The notes under the pieces: generated by a model
Database searches by the model: none
The model's input: only the letters and a program-made list of their open reading frames with translations
What the model was told of the DNA's origin: nothing
Assembly: GCF_000471905.2 (NCBI RefSeq)
Contig: NW_006494789.1
Coordinates: forward strand, 2,069,662 to 2,133,661
Direction: 5' to 3'
DNA from: Amborella trichopoda
Taxonomy: Eukaryota; Streptophyta; Magnoliopsida; Amborellales; Amborellaceae
Length of the DNA: 64,000 nucleotides
Translations under genes and position numbers: made by a program
Shown here: in pieces, positions 1-13,000 of the stretch
How positions within the stretch are numbered: position 1 is the stretch's first letter
How the letters are laid out: the number at the start of each line of letters is the position of its first letter

Positions 1-3000
1 TTATTCGAAAATGATGCACATATGGTAGATTCATTAAGATTCAAAATAGATGGTTTAAAAAAAAAAGTGGTGTAAGATAGACCAGTTTGAGGATTTAAAA
101 TTGACTTTTCTTACTCTATATCTGGAGATGATCACAAAACCCATATCGCTTGGGATTTTTATTTTTATACCGCATAGCTTATTCTATTAAAGATAGAATA
201 AAGGACTATTTGGAAATAGAAGGAATATTTCATTCCGAATCACAACATAAAAAACCAGAGAATTTCGGAGTGAACACATGGAAAAACCGGTAAAGGGATA
301 ATTATCGATATAATTTTTCTTACAGTAGATGCCAAAGACATTTATACAGCTGCAACTTTACAAAATACTTTTTCTTTGAGAAATTTGAGGGGTCCCATAT
401 ACCCAAATGACTATTGCCATGACAAGCATATATTAAGGAACAGTGGCTTTTAGCATAAGTCTTTATATGAAAAGAATCCCAACTTTTGTATTGTTTAAAT
501 GATATCCAAATAACACCTTCACTAGGGATGCATATCATCTAGAAGCTAGCACCTATAAGGAAGCTCTTAGTGGAGGAGGCATAATCTCAATTAATCTACA
601 AATTTTGTATTTAGGAATTGTCTTAATCAATCACTCTAAAGGATGCACATCTCACATGGGGAACATGTTCCTTTATAATAGGAGATATGTTTGTCCATTT
701 AGGGCATGTCCCTAGGATTGTTCCTAGTGTATTCTTGTTCCTCACAAAAAGTTTCCCACTTAAAAAGAAATATGTTCTCTATGATTGATATGCTGCGAGT
801 TGTATAGCTGCACCAAACCATCATTATCATCATCCAAATTTTATTTTAACTATTTGAGCTTTATCCCAATTGTAGTTGTATATCGATGAGCTTGACCTCC
901 ACTATCATGGATCTCAAAAAAATGGTTCGTAAGTCACAAAATTGATCTATCTTGCAACATTTATTATTTGCAAAAACATCATCTCAAGTCTTCACATTTT
1001 GGCGTTTCAAATTTCATAATTAAAGTGGAAAATGGTTTTATGAGTCATCACAAGTTTTTCAAGCGTTTGAACTGCATTTTCAATGAGGTTTTGGTTTGCG
1101 GCCCTATCAAATTTTGTGAACATGACCCACAAAACCGCACCATTAAATAACTGAAAATGGTTTTATAGGGCTGCAGCCCCATCAAATTAAGTAAAGTATC
1201 ACCTCATAACTCATCGAAAATTGCAATTCAAGTGTTGGAAAACTGTTAGATCGATCATCTTGGCTTGAACATTATAACATATATTGTAACAAATTATATA
1301 GACTGTCCATTGTATCCTAAAAATAAGTATTCATAGATCCGTAAGATCTATACATTTTTTGAGTTTTAAAATTTATTGTTGGTGTTGGAAATTGATTTTA
1401 AAACCACCATAAAGATTTTTGTTCCCAGAACTGCTTTAGGCCATACAGAAACCTCATACTTAAGTCAACATATAGTTGATTTGGCATGGAGAAAAACCTC
1501 TGTAGCTCCAAAATTCGACTATCATTCGCCACAAATTGGACTGTGGGTTCATGGTTTGAAAGCTCTATGATATTCTTGGCCTAGCTTTATGGTCCTAGTC
1601 GTATTTTATCTCATAAAAAAATGGAGAAAAAGCGAGATGGTCCAAACATGTTCCTTCTTCTATAAGGATATTGACCTATCTTTTAGAACTTTATTTAACA
1701 TAAATTATTGAGATAAGGCTTGTTCCACTAGACCTTTCATAAAGATAGTAGCCGCAAAAGAACACGAAAGCCAAATGAAGAGTTATTTAGCATCAAAAGT
1801 ACAAAAAGATATGAGTTCCTTTTGTGCATGCAAAAAAGATTATTTACTGGTGTTGGGCGAGTATAAAATTCATCTTTAGGTGAATTCCATTTAAAAGTTG
1901 CACCATGATCAAGGTAGGGAATGATTAGCTAGAATCACGTACATAGCCAACACATATACTACAAGAAAGGTGCATTCCTCATTTTGGACATAGGAAATTT
2001 ATCAAAATACTTGTGAGAGATATGCTATTTAATATTTACAAGTTTGTCACTATTCCAACTCATCATCATGTGTGTTTCGATAAGGTATTTCAAAATTAAA
2101 TCAATTTGTATAGTATAACGTTAAATAGTTCATCTCTCATAGAGATTTTGTTAAATAGTTCATCTCTACAATAATCGAGGTTAAAATGATCAAATTGAGG
2201 ATTTCCTCGTATCAAAACCGAATTTTTTGACACGGTTGGGCGTTTACTTTTATGGTAGAGCCCAAGCCATATATAAACTTTTTTTTTTATTAAAATCAAG
2301 GTAATGATTGATTTCTTTTGTGATCATTTTAAAAAGAGAAACATAGAATATTTAAATTTGTTAAAACTTAAAAGAAAAAAACCCTTTAAAAGATATCAAC
2401 CAGGCTCTTTCATTCACTTTAAAACAAACATAGCATGATCCATTAGATCATGATGATAGCACGGCCGCAAGGATTACTAGCATCCAATAAACTAACTGGA
2501 CGGTGATGAAGGGACCTTGAGCATGCAATTGAATTGATGAAGATATGGATAACCATTGTCAAAACCATTTTTTATGAGATTCACGACCATGGTGTTGCCA
2601 CGTTCATGTGAATTAACACTACACTCGCCCCTTTCCCTTCACAGTATGCTCTCTCTCTCTAGCTAGTCACTACTTAAGAGATGTCTCTCATCAAAATACT
2701 TCCCCTTTTTTTTTGGTAGTCCAGCAGCAGTAGGAATCGAACCTGAGATATAACGCTCCTAAAGTCAACTTCTAACCACTCAAACCCAAGGCCAAATCCT
2801 AATAGCTTAAAAGACCATAGGTACATACAATTTGGTTATGGGACTGCCAAAAAGCACTTCAATCAAGCCGTATGATGTCAAAAGGGACAGCCACAGTGGG
2901 TTATTCCTCAATTCAACTTCTGTTTGAAAAAAAAAGATGTTGACCGAGGAAGACCCACTCTAGCCATCCCATTTTGATGTTTTTGCTAGTCCCTAAATGA

Positions 3001-4466
3001 ATAGTTGCCCAATGAAAAACCCAATGTTTTTTCAATCACGGGCCTGTCAATTTTATCCTAAAAAGACAAGTATATTGACCATTTTTATCCTTCCTCTACT
3101 TCCCTAAAAACCTATGTCCATATCAAGCATTCTCATCCATGGCATGGAAACAACTTAAGATACGCTACTATGTTACCTACAAGCCTCACTTTTGATGTCC
3201 CAACGCCTTCGCTTTAAAATAAGAATTGTCTACAAAAAAAACCATTTATTTTTTGTACATCAGTCACAATGATTTTCACTCATTAGATGTCGAATTAATG
3301 GGCTTGAAGTGGATCATGACGTTTGAGTTTTTCTTTTTTTTTAAACGGTGTTTATTCAATGGCACTCTTACAACCATCCATTTTAAAATTTATGAGATAA
3401 AAATGATTGTGAAAAAAGATAAATCTCTTTGTAGACAATCCCTTATAAAAATAGTACATGGTCAAGATTTGAAACCGGGACATTAAAAATCTATTCTTTT
3501 AATATAAAAACCACTCATAGAGACTTGTTTTGCCACATCAGTTTTTAAGACGAAGTACTGGACTGTATCGACATCGTCTAAGATCCACCTCACAACTGGC
3601 AAATTTGTTTGGTTTGCCTACAAAAGATTCTTCTCCTGACATCTTATCACATACTGTAAAAATTGTTTCTTCTTTTGTGATGAAAGGAGAGTGAGAAAAT
3701 TTACATCATTTCAAAATTGTCTTTATAGCCCTTAGGATTAAACACTCAAGCCTGTTCATATTATTAGGACTAGTCAAAAACCAAATCTTGGAAGTGAAAA
3801 CAGAGTCTTCCAATTTATCAGTTATGAGGTCCATGGACTTCATAGGGTATAAAAAGAAGCCTCATAAAACAGAGATCTAATTTTTAGATCATAGTTTTTT
3901 CAATATGATGCACAGGATTACTCCAACCAACACTGTACCTTCGATCATGAAATATAGGGTTCCAAAATAGAAAAAGGTGTGAATTTCATTACAGTTATTT
4001 GAAGTTTTTAGGTTATGCCTAGAGCAACAGAGAGGCCCTCGACTCGATGATTCAATATTAGGTTGCCATTGACAAACTGAATGCTATGAAATATGCATCC
4101 TTTAACCATATCTGTGTGGTTGTTGAGCTTAACAGGAAAGAGAATACAAAGACTTCAAGTAGGGCAAGTTCTCGGAAACTATGGCCAAAATGTGTGTAGA
4201 AAAGATTTTGCAGTTCCCTAACACAATTAATTGCTAAAACCAATGTCTTCCATACTACACTATATATTTCAATAGAGAACAGGGGTTAAATGCCTGAAAA
4301 CTACAACAAATTCATTTTTCTCACTCCAAACAAGGCTCATTGAGTAAGAAACTGAATTGCAATCAAGTTCCAGCAATCACACTAATGTTTTATATAAAGT
4401 TTTAGAGCTCTTTAAGATGGTTATATTTTCAGGAAATAAAAAACAGGGCAATTTAACATAAACAAG
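1..4466. other. Gene-free AT-rich sequence downstream of the valyl-tRNA synthetase gene
   Basis: I see no exon chain, RNA gene or recognisable protein similarity here apart from the SINE-like fragment near 2.7 kb. The open frames are short and carry no familiar motif. The 3' untranslated region of the minus-strand synthetase gene must end somewhere in the right part of this stretch, but no poly(A) signal stands out. A short direct repeat (about 25 bp, twice) lies near 2,125-2,170. Confidence 0.6.
2700..2795 (-). mobile_element. tRNA-derived SINE head or tRNA-like retro-fragment
   Basis: Read on the minus strand, this stretch has an A-box-like segment (GAGTGGTTAG, complement of about 2,772-2,782) followed some 30 bp later by a perfect B box, GGTTCGATTCC (complement of 2,733-2,743). 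That is the spacing of an internal RNA polymerase III promoter. The A-box region resembles Leu/Ser-type tRNAs. A run of A on the minus strand follows (about 2,706-2,715). The sequence does not fold as an intact tRNA, so I call it a SINE-like fragment or old retrotransposed tRNA-like copy rather than a working tRNA gene. Confidence 0.5.
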
Positions 4467-4580
4467 AATAAAGAGATAAGATTGAAGAAATAAAGAAATT
4501 ATTTGTAGGTAAATACATACATAAAATAAAGAGGTAAGATTGAAGAAAAAAATAAATTATTAATAGGAAAATACATACAT
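4467..4580. repeat. Two-copy tandem repeat, 58-bp period
   Basis: Copy one is 4,467-4,522 and copy two 4,525-4,580. Both begin AATAAAGAG and end ATACATACAT, with a few substitutions between them. The repeat lies just past the synthetase stop codon, so it is probably inside that gene's 3' untranslated region. Confidence 0.8.
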
Positions 4581-4615
4581 TAAATAATCAATGCCTGCAA
4601 CAGAAAAGGGACATG

Positions 4616-7011
4616 CTAATCCGAGACCAAAACTGTGGATTCAAGGAAAGCTAGACGTTTTTTCATTAGAGTTATCTTCTCTTCAGCTTCAGCTGCTTTC
4701 TCTTGAACCCCTTTAACAACATCTGATGGGGCCTTCTCCACAAACTGCAAGACATCAATGATAAATGAGATCAGGTTGACAATGCTTAGTAGGACCCCTA
4801 TAGTATATTCACATGTATTTTTATACGAGGGGCTATACATGGACAAAAATATAAAGAAAAATATTCAAAGAGGTCATTTACTTTTAATACAAGGTCACAA
4901 TCATTATTGTCGGTCAGATTTCAAATCGAGTAGTTGTGAATGTGTCATTGACTAGACTCAAAATTCAAAAACGAATTTCTTGAACTTCGTGACACCTTAA
5001 ACCATCCAATTTGAAATCTAATGGCTAGTAGCAATCGTGCCCTCCTTGTAATAAAGATAAATGGTCTCATAGTATCATCATCATCAACATCTAAGCCTTT
5101 ATTCCAATTATTTGGGGTTGGCTACATGAATCATGTTCCTCTATTTTTTTTATCAAGAGTCATACCCACAGTAAAACCAAAGTCACCATATCTTTTTTCA
5201 CTACTTTTATCCATATCCTTTACAGCCTTCCCCTTGCCCTTTTAGAGCCTTCTACTTGAACCAAATCACACCCCCTAACCAGTGGTGTATTAGGCCTACG
5301 ATGTATATGGTCAGCCCAAATAAATCTGCTTTCCCCGATCTGATCGCCTATTGAAGCCACACCTAAGCTCCCTTGTATGTATTCATTCAGAATTCTATCA
5401 TTTCTTGTCTTGCCACTCATCTATCTCAATATCCTCATCTTAACTAAGCTCATCCTCTAAATCAGTTGTTTCTTAACCACCCAACATTTCGTCCCATAAA
5501 GCATGACTGGTCTTACAGCCATCCTATAGAACTTCCCCTTCAAGTATCAACCGTATGCAGCAATCACATAAAACTCTAGATGTACATCTCCACTTCGCCC
5601 ACTCAACTCTACTTCTATGTGCGACATCTTCTTCAATCTCTCCATTCTCCTGGATTAACGACCCTAAATATCAGAAACAATCTCTAAATAGTCTCATTGT
5701 ATACAATCCCAAAATATAATATAATTCATATGGTCATACTAACCAAGAGCATCTGGTTTATCATCGTCCAACCAATTGGTTGGACAATGATGGAGAGAAA
5801 AGTAAGGCCATAAAATTCATTGATTAAAATGTAAGGTGGAACCTACTACCCTCCATCACAATCTGACCAATAGATGGGATAATTGAAGACATCAATGGGA
5901 TCAAGTTGCCAATGCTATCTAAGTAGGTCTCCCGTAAGTATAAGTCTAGTATAAATAGAACCTTTTTGGGAGGGGTTATAAATGAAAAAACATACTAAGA
6001 TCCACAGAAGGCCCTATCCTAGCTTCCTTCTCTAAACACCTCAGCCACTCAGATTCCCAATCTGCTAAGGCTCTCACTCTTCTTGAAGGCCTCAGACTCT
6101 TTGATCCCTCATGGGGCACAGGATTGTCACTCTAGAAACGTCCACTGGGGCCTCGGGTTCGGCATCTTGACCCTGGCCTCTGGCCCTGATTTTTGAAGAA
6201 ATTACTCACTTGAGCAGAAGCATCACAATTGAATGGAGACACATATGGCGTGAAAGTAACTCCTACGCCGATACACTTGGTAAGGCGGGCGCTATAAACG
6301 TCAATGACTCGAGTTTTTTACAAGCTCAGTCTATGCTTTTGTGCAGTCTTTGACACTTTCTCCCTCCTTGCTGTTTTCTTCTCACCATTGGAAGCCTTTG
6401 TATAGTGCTCCTACTCAGTGGCTCACCATGCTTTTGCTGTACATAGTCTCGACTTCTTGGAGACTTACTACTCATTCCTTTTAATACAACAGTTAACTTC
6501 ATCAAAAAATATAAAAAAATCCGTCCACATGGTCATCACATATTAACCAAGGTCACGTGCTTCATTATCTTCCAATCAACTGATGGATGGTGATGGGGAG
6601 AAAGTAAGGACATAGAATTAAATCAATTGAATTGCTGGTGAGACCTACTACCCTCCATCACCATCCAACCCATACACGGGACAGTAATGACACCAATCTC
6701 AGGTTGCTAATGCTAAACATGACACCCCATGAGTATATCATACAATGAGTTCTTTTGGGAGGTTATAAATGGCAGAATATAACATGATCCATATGGTCAT
6801 ACTAACCAAGTTCATTTTGTTTATCATCGTCCAATCAATTGGTCGGATAGTGGTGAAGAGAGTAGGGACAAAGAATTCATCAATTGGATTATAAACCCAC
6901 TTCACTCCATCTCCACCCGACCTATAAATGGGGCAGTAATAACCCTATGGTTATGTGGTTATGACAAGCATATGGATCATATTATACATGACCATTATAC
7001 ATGCATGCATG

Positions 7012-7045
<34 letters not shown>

Positions 7046-10000
7046 CACATTCGGAGATTTAAGGCGGTTAACAAGTGTGTCGTACTCTGTCTGCATCTTT
7101 GAAAGGCGCTTTGAAAGACGGTTTAGTTCTGTTGAGACATCTACCATATCTGCAAGAGGAAGATAAGCTTCCAAACCTTCCCCTGCCACTAAGTGAACTG
7201 ACCGTTTCACATGTTCTTATGCATTCAGAAAGCAGCCAGTGGTAATAGTCAGCATATTAAAAAATCATGTCAAGAAACATAAAAAAGTAAGGCTAATAGA
7301 AAAACAATATGGTGCATGACATGAATAATCACCGGGAAGAGAATCAGTGAAATGAACATTTTGTATATCTAGCCTGGAAAGTAGCGCCAGCACTTGCTTT
7401 TCTGACTGCAATAGGGAAATATTCACAAATGAAAATCATGGAAAAAATTTAAACAAAAGATAATTATGGAACACATATTCGAACTTCTTAATTATATTGA
7501 TCCACTTCTACTAAATCACAGACAAGAAACAGGTTTCCCTATATAGGGGAGAACCCAGCACACTCATTCCCTCAAATTTTGAATACTCACTGAAATATGC
7601 TTCAGGATATCATCATTTGCAAAAATGGTAGCAGATATTCGCTTTGCAGGCTCAACAGAATAATCAGCTCGAGCATTTCTAATAGCTCTCGTCTAAGAAC
7701 CAATGCATACAAAAGACATTGATGGTCAGTTCTTCATGCACGAAAAGCAATGATTCCATGAACCAAACAGCCTTGCAAGGGTTAAGATTTTCTCTTCTGA
7801 TAATTGCTCTTTGAGATTCAATAAAGGAAGTGGAACTCACCAAAGACTGCAAACTCTCAAAATGTTTGACAGATTTTGCATCTCTCGGAAGTGAAGTGTT
7901 GGGCCAACTAGATACAATTAAAGCACTTTTACGATTAGGCAGAGCCTGCACAGAAAAGCCCACAATAATTTAGCATAACATGCCATAGCCTATAGCAAAT
8001 AATCTCAAGTGCAAGTAACACACCCACAAATGCTTGTCTTCTAACCATGCAATGCACAATTTAATATCCTAATCAGTTAGAGCATGGAGATGACTAGCAA
8101 ACTCCCAAAGTAATATATATATATATACATAAAATAACAATCTCGGGATCATCAATAACATCTGCACCTAAATAGCTGAGATTGAGAAGCACCTGTGGTT
8201 TACCTGCCATAGTGCTTCAGTTACATAAGGCATGAAAGGATGGAGTAACTTAAGTACATTCTCAAAGACATACAGAAGGACCGCCCGTGCTACATAAGTA
8301 ATTGAAAGGTCTTCAGTGGCATATAGACGAGCTTTACTAGCTTCAATATACCTGAAGCAAGTCAGTAAGACAAATTTACTTCAAAAAATGTAGTAACCGA
8401 ACACCATAGACGAAATTTGTAGGAAAACGCCAGTAAAATTGAATGATGAGGACCTTTGCTCTTATAATATGTGAACAATTTTTACCACTAAAGAGGATCA
8501 CTGCATAGGAAATCACAGGTTACTCTCAGGTATGATGTTATTGATTCTAAGATCCTCTCTTTTGATCCCATGGAAACGGGAGAGAGTGCATCGGAAGCAA
8601 GCTCTTTGTACAAAGCATGCCAGCTACCCTTTCCAAAACAGACAGGTCTAAAGCCAGGGGTTCACTTTGATACTGGATAGTGTATATAGTGTACTACTGT
8701 ACTGTATATCACACGTCATGGGTCTAAGTGAGAAAAGATTTGTGATTATTAGTATTACAGTCAAGTTATTAAACTACTCAAACATGCGATCATTAGTATT
8801 ACAATCAGGTTATTAAACTTCTCAAACAGCGTCAATATACGAGTCAAAAGAACCATACTTAATTCAGGACAATTGGTAGTGGTTTGATGTACTGGTGGTC
8901 TTCCCTAAAATTCTTCACAATTAAGATATAAAAAAGGAGTTTAGTTTACCTTCTCTGTAATCATTGCCTAATAGCAGGAATATTATGACAGTGGTTCTAT
9001 ACTAGCACTAAGGCTTCTTAAATTCATCCAAAACATTAGGACTGAAATTCATTTTGGGAAAATGGAACATTAAAGTCACCACTTCTCTATTAATGGTGCA
9101 GTATTTCATTTGATCATCTAAATTTCACTTGAATGGGTATTTGCCAAATGCTATTGGTACATGATGACTGCAACCAAAATGAGTTATTCACCTTTCTGAT
9201 GCAATCTGCTGATCATATTGAAAGGTATCCAATTTCAGGACAGAAGGTTATAGCTCAAAAGAACATAAACTCTTAAGGTTCTATAGAATCAACTGTACCA
9301 GTCAGCAAATTCGCCCCAGAAAAAATCATAGATTGCTCTTCCAACATCTCCAAAGAAAAATTTGTCATAGCTTGAAGTGACATCATCAATAAGCTCGTGA
9401 AGTTTTGAGACCTGAATATGCAAGTTTTTCTGTCAAACCGAGGTCTAGGACCACCATAATATCAAAAAGTCTAACTTATTCACCAACTCACCACCCAACG
9501 CTCGGTTAAAGGTAGCCCAAGCAAAGATTCCTCAGTATCAATCTAAATACACAATCAATAAAAATCTTAGCATAACTAGAATAATGTATTATTTACAATC
9601 TACTCCAACACAAATAGTTCAAAATGGTACTGTGTGTGAATCTACAATTTCTAAACTGCAGAGATGCTGTGAAATCATGACAGCAAAGTAATAGCCTTAA
9701 AAATTGCAAACTGATGACAACAGAAACAAGCCCACTCCAAATTCTGCTTATGATGATCGCATGGTTTATAAGAGGCTGTGATCCACTCTAACAATGTGAA
9801 TCGTATAGCATCATTCAAATCATATGCTTTCTGATACTTATTGCATTTTGTCAACTGGGGCTGTACCCAATGACATCCACTACCAATACATGTCCATTTG
9901 ATCCAACCCTTGGCATTGCCAGAGACATGAAACATTACAGTATTTAAAACATTAATAACCTTAAGAAAAAGTCATTTTTATATGTTAATTAATTTGACAA

Positions 10001-13000
10001 GAATAAAACACCAAGGACATCTAAATTTACACAGTACAACAACGTATTCTCTTATTGGCCTGCTACCATTAAATACAGTTGCATCTATAATAAAGAGGGA
10101 ACCTTGAATGCCGATAAGTTTTCCCAACCAGGCAAGTCGCTTTCATCTGGCAAATTCTGCAAGACAAATTTGCCAGCATTCCACAACTTGTTGGTGAAGG
10201 CCTTGTTCGAAGTCAATCTTTCTGTTGACAAATTAAGGTCCTGAAAAACCCACATTTGAACATGAGAGTTGAAAAAGGCCAATTTAATACATCAAACTAC
10301 TTCTCAAAAATCCACAAAGACAGGTGTACATCTTGAATGCAATAATTTTCTATTTTTAGCAGCATAAATGACCTGTCCAGCAGTTCCCAATGCAAGGGTG
10401 AATCGTAAAGCATCTGTGCCAAATTGCTTGATGGTATCTATTGGGTCTATGACATTTCCCAATGTTTTTGACATTTTTCGGCCCTGAAATACTCACACCT
10501 CTAAAACATTAGCATACCATGAGGAGTGGCAGAAGAATTCTGACAAACACATTACTCGCTTCAAAAGTACGGCAGTAGGATATAGCATAATAATTTTCTA
10601 GAGCAGGCAAGCAGTGTTGGTGAGTTCACTTAGCCAATAAGAAATACGGTGTAAAGCATTAAAATATCACTTCCGATTTAAGAAATATGGTGTAAAGCAT
10701 TAAACATATCACTTCCGATTTAAGAGTAGGACCATGTTTCACAAAGCATGCCAAACAGGACAAAATTTAGGCATTTATTCTCAAACATATTACTTGCTTC
10801 AAAAGTATGGCAGAGATATAGCATAATAATTTTCTAGAGCAAGCAAGCAGTATTGGTGAGTTCACTCAGCCAATAAGAAACATGATGTAAAGCATAATAC
10901 ATATCACTTTCTATTTAAGAGTAGGACCATGTTTCACAAAGCATGCCAAACAGGACAAAGTTTATGAATTTATTCTCAGATTGGCACAACCTAAATAAAA
11001 TGCAAAAAAGAGAGAGAAGGATAAACACTAAGCTTCATCTGTATATCACAAATTATGAAGTTTAAAAAGAAAATTGGCATTCCATGTGCAAACTTCTAAG
11101 GCACCGCCTTTTCTTTTGATCAACAAAGACAGCCTAAATAATGACAATTACATAAAAAATATCCTGGGATGCCTTTATGTAACTTTGCCCCCTCTAATAA
11201 GAGAACCATCTGCTGATAATAGATATGGCAAGAGGAGAAAATGAAACTAAATCTAGAAAACTTCATGTTCTTTCTAGCTGTACTCACTTGGGAGTCTCGG
11301 ATAAGTCCATGGAGATAGACATATGAGAAAGGCACAGTCCCTGTGAACTCAATTCCCATCATAACCATCCGAGCTACCCAGAAGAACAAAATATCATGCC
11401 TGAAAGAAATACATCAAACAAAGAAATCATGAACATGAGAGATGACATCAGGAATTTACATGAGCCACGATTACAAAGATCCATAAAATTGGGAAAGAAT
11501 GTGTGTACTTAAAAGAATTAGCGTTTGTGAGATCCTCCTTACAATCATAACAAACATAGACATGTAAAGAAATGGCAGTAGCAAAACCAGGACATCAAGA
11601 TCAATCCAAACTCAATCAGGTAACAATGGGAAAAACACACCATATTCAAAAAAAGGAAAAAAAAAAAAGTTCTTTAACTCCATTGACAGAAGTAATTGAA
11701 CCCAAGATTTTATAAGCAATGGTAACCATAAACCACAAATATTTTTGTAGAGCTTCCAATGTAACATTTAAAATAGTGCTGCCTCAGCCTGTTGTCGTTT
11801 TTTAGTAAGAAAATTGCAGTTTTTTTTTTTCTTCATTTGCTTTGTAAGATGACATATGGACTATAGTAATAGTGAGGGTAACATTGCCTTTTGTTCGTTT
11901 CAGGTGCATTTTTTGTTACTACTTGAATAGGGAATTAGTCATGTAGTGTTCTTTTTCATGTACATATAGTAGGATTTGTATATATCAATGAAAATCAATT
12001 TAAGCTGCTTCTATACATTTTACTTTTCACATTGTATTGGATCAAACCAGCTCTCCTTCAGAGAGTCCCAGCCACTTCTATCTCTATGCAAAGAAATTGG
12101 ACAAGGTCTAACAACATCCATTTCTGAAAACTATGACTAGCTCATATTTACCTTTATTCAGAACTTTGTAGCCAAACCATACAACAAGTTCACAAGCCAT
12201 GTTCTCATGGACAACATTAAGATGAACATATTATAGTGTTTAGGGATAGACAATTGAAGATAAGCCTTTCCTTCTTAGTCATATCATTAAAGCTAAGCAA
12301 ATGACGTACTCTTGAATTAAGGAAAGAAAGGCAGAAAAACAAAAGAACAAAAAATAGATATGGGTTTGACAAGAAGACAAGAGGTTAGAAGTACCAATGT
12401 TTCCTAACCCACTTTTTGCATCAAGGCAAAAGCACAAGACAACATTACTAATATACCAGCCAGTACATACCCTGTTTCAAGGACTGTAGTGGGATAAAAA
12501 TGCTTGAAATCCTCAGCTGACACATCTGGCCAGCCAAGGGTACTGAAGGGCCAAAGAGCACTGAAATAAATATAAAACATTTAGTGTTGGTGATACTATT
12601 CCGTTGCCAAGAACCACATAAAACCAAATTTTAAGTCAATAACTTAAAAGAGGAATATAAATTGTGTCATGAACCTCAGGCTTAAGAAACCAAAACACAC
12701 ATGCACATACACACGCACACAGACACACACACAAGCACGAACGCGCACAAGCACACGTACATGCATGCACACACGCACACGTGTGAGCACACACATAGAG
12801 GTATGCACAAGGGACAACAAAAGTATCAGTCCATAATAACCATATTTACGCAACTAAGAAAGCCCACAGAAAAATTCAGGAAGATCGTCCAGAATTCACC
12901 AAAAAGTTGAAGCACAAACCTTGAAAACCAAGTGTCCAAAACATCCGGATCCTGATATATTTTCACCCCTTTCCCATACTTCTCATGAGCTACAGTAAGT

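Noticed and set aside
4058..4243. 61-codon minus-strand frame past the synthetase stop
   Set aside because: No similarity recognised and no splice partners; the synthetase C-terminus is already complete at 4,616.
12644..12910. Overlapping open frames on both strands rich in His/Thr or Cys/Val/Arg
   Set aside because: They are translations of the (CA)n tract in a synthetase intron.
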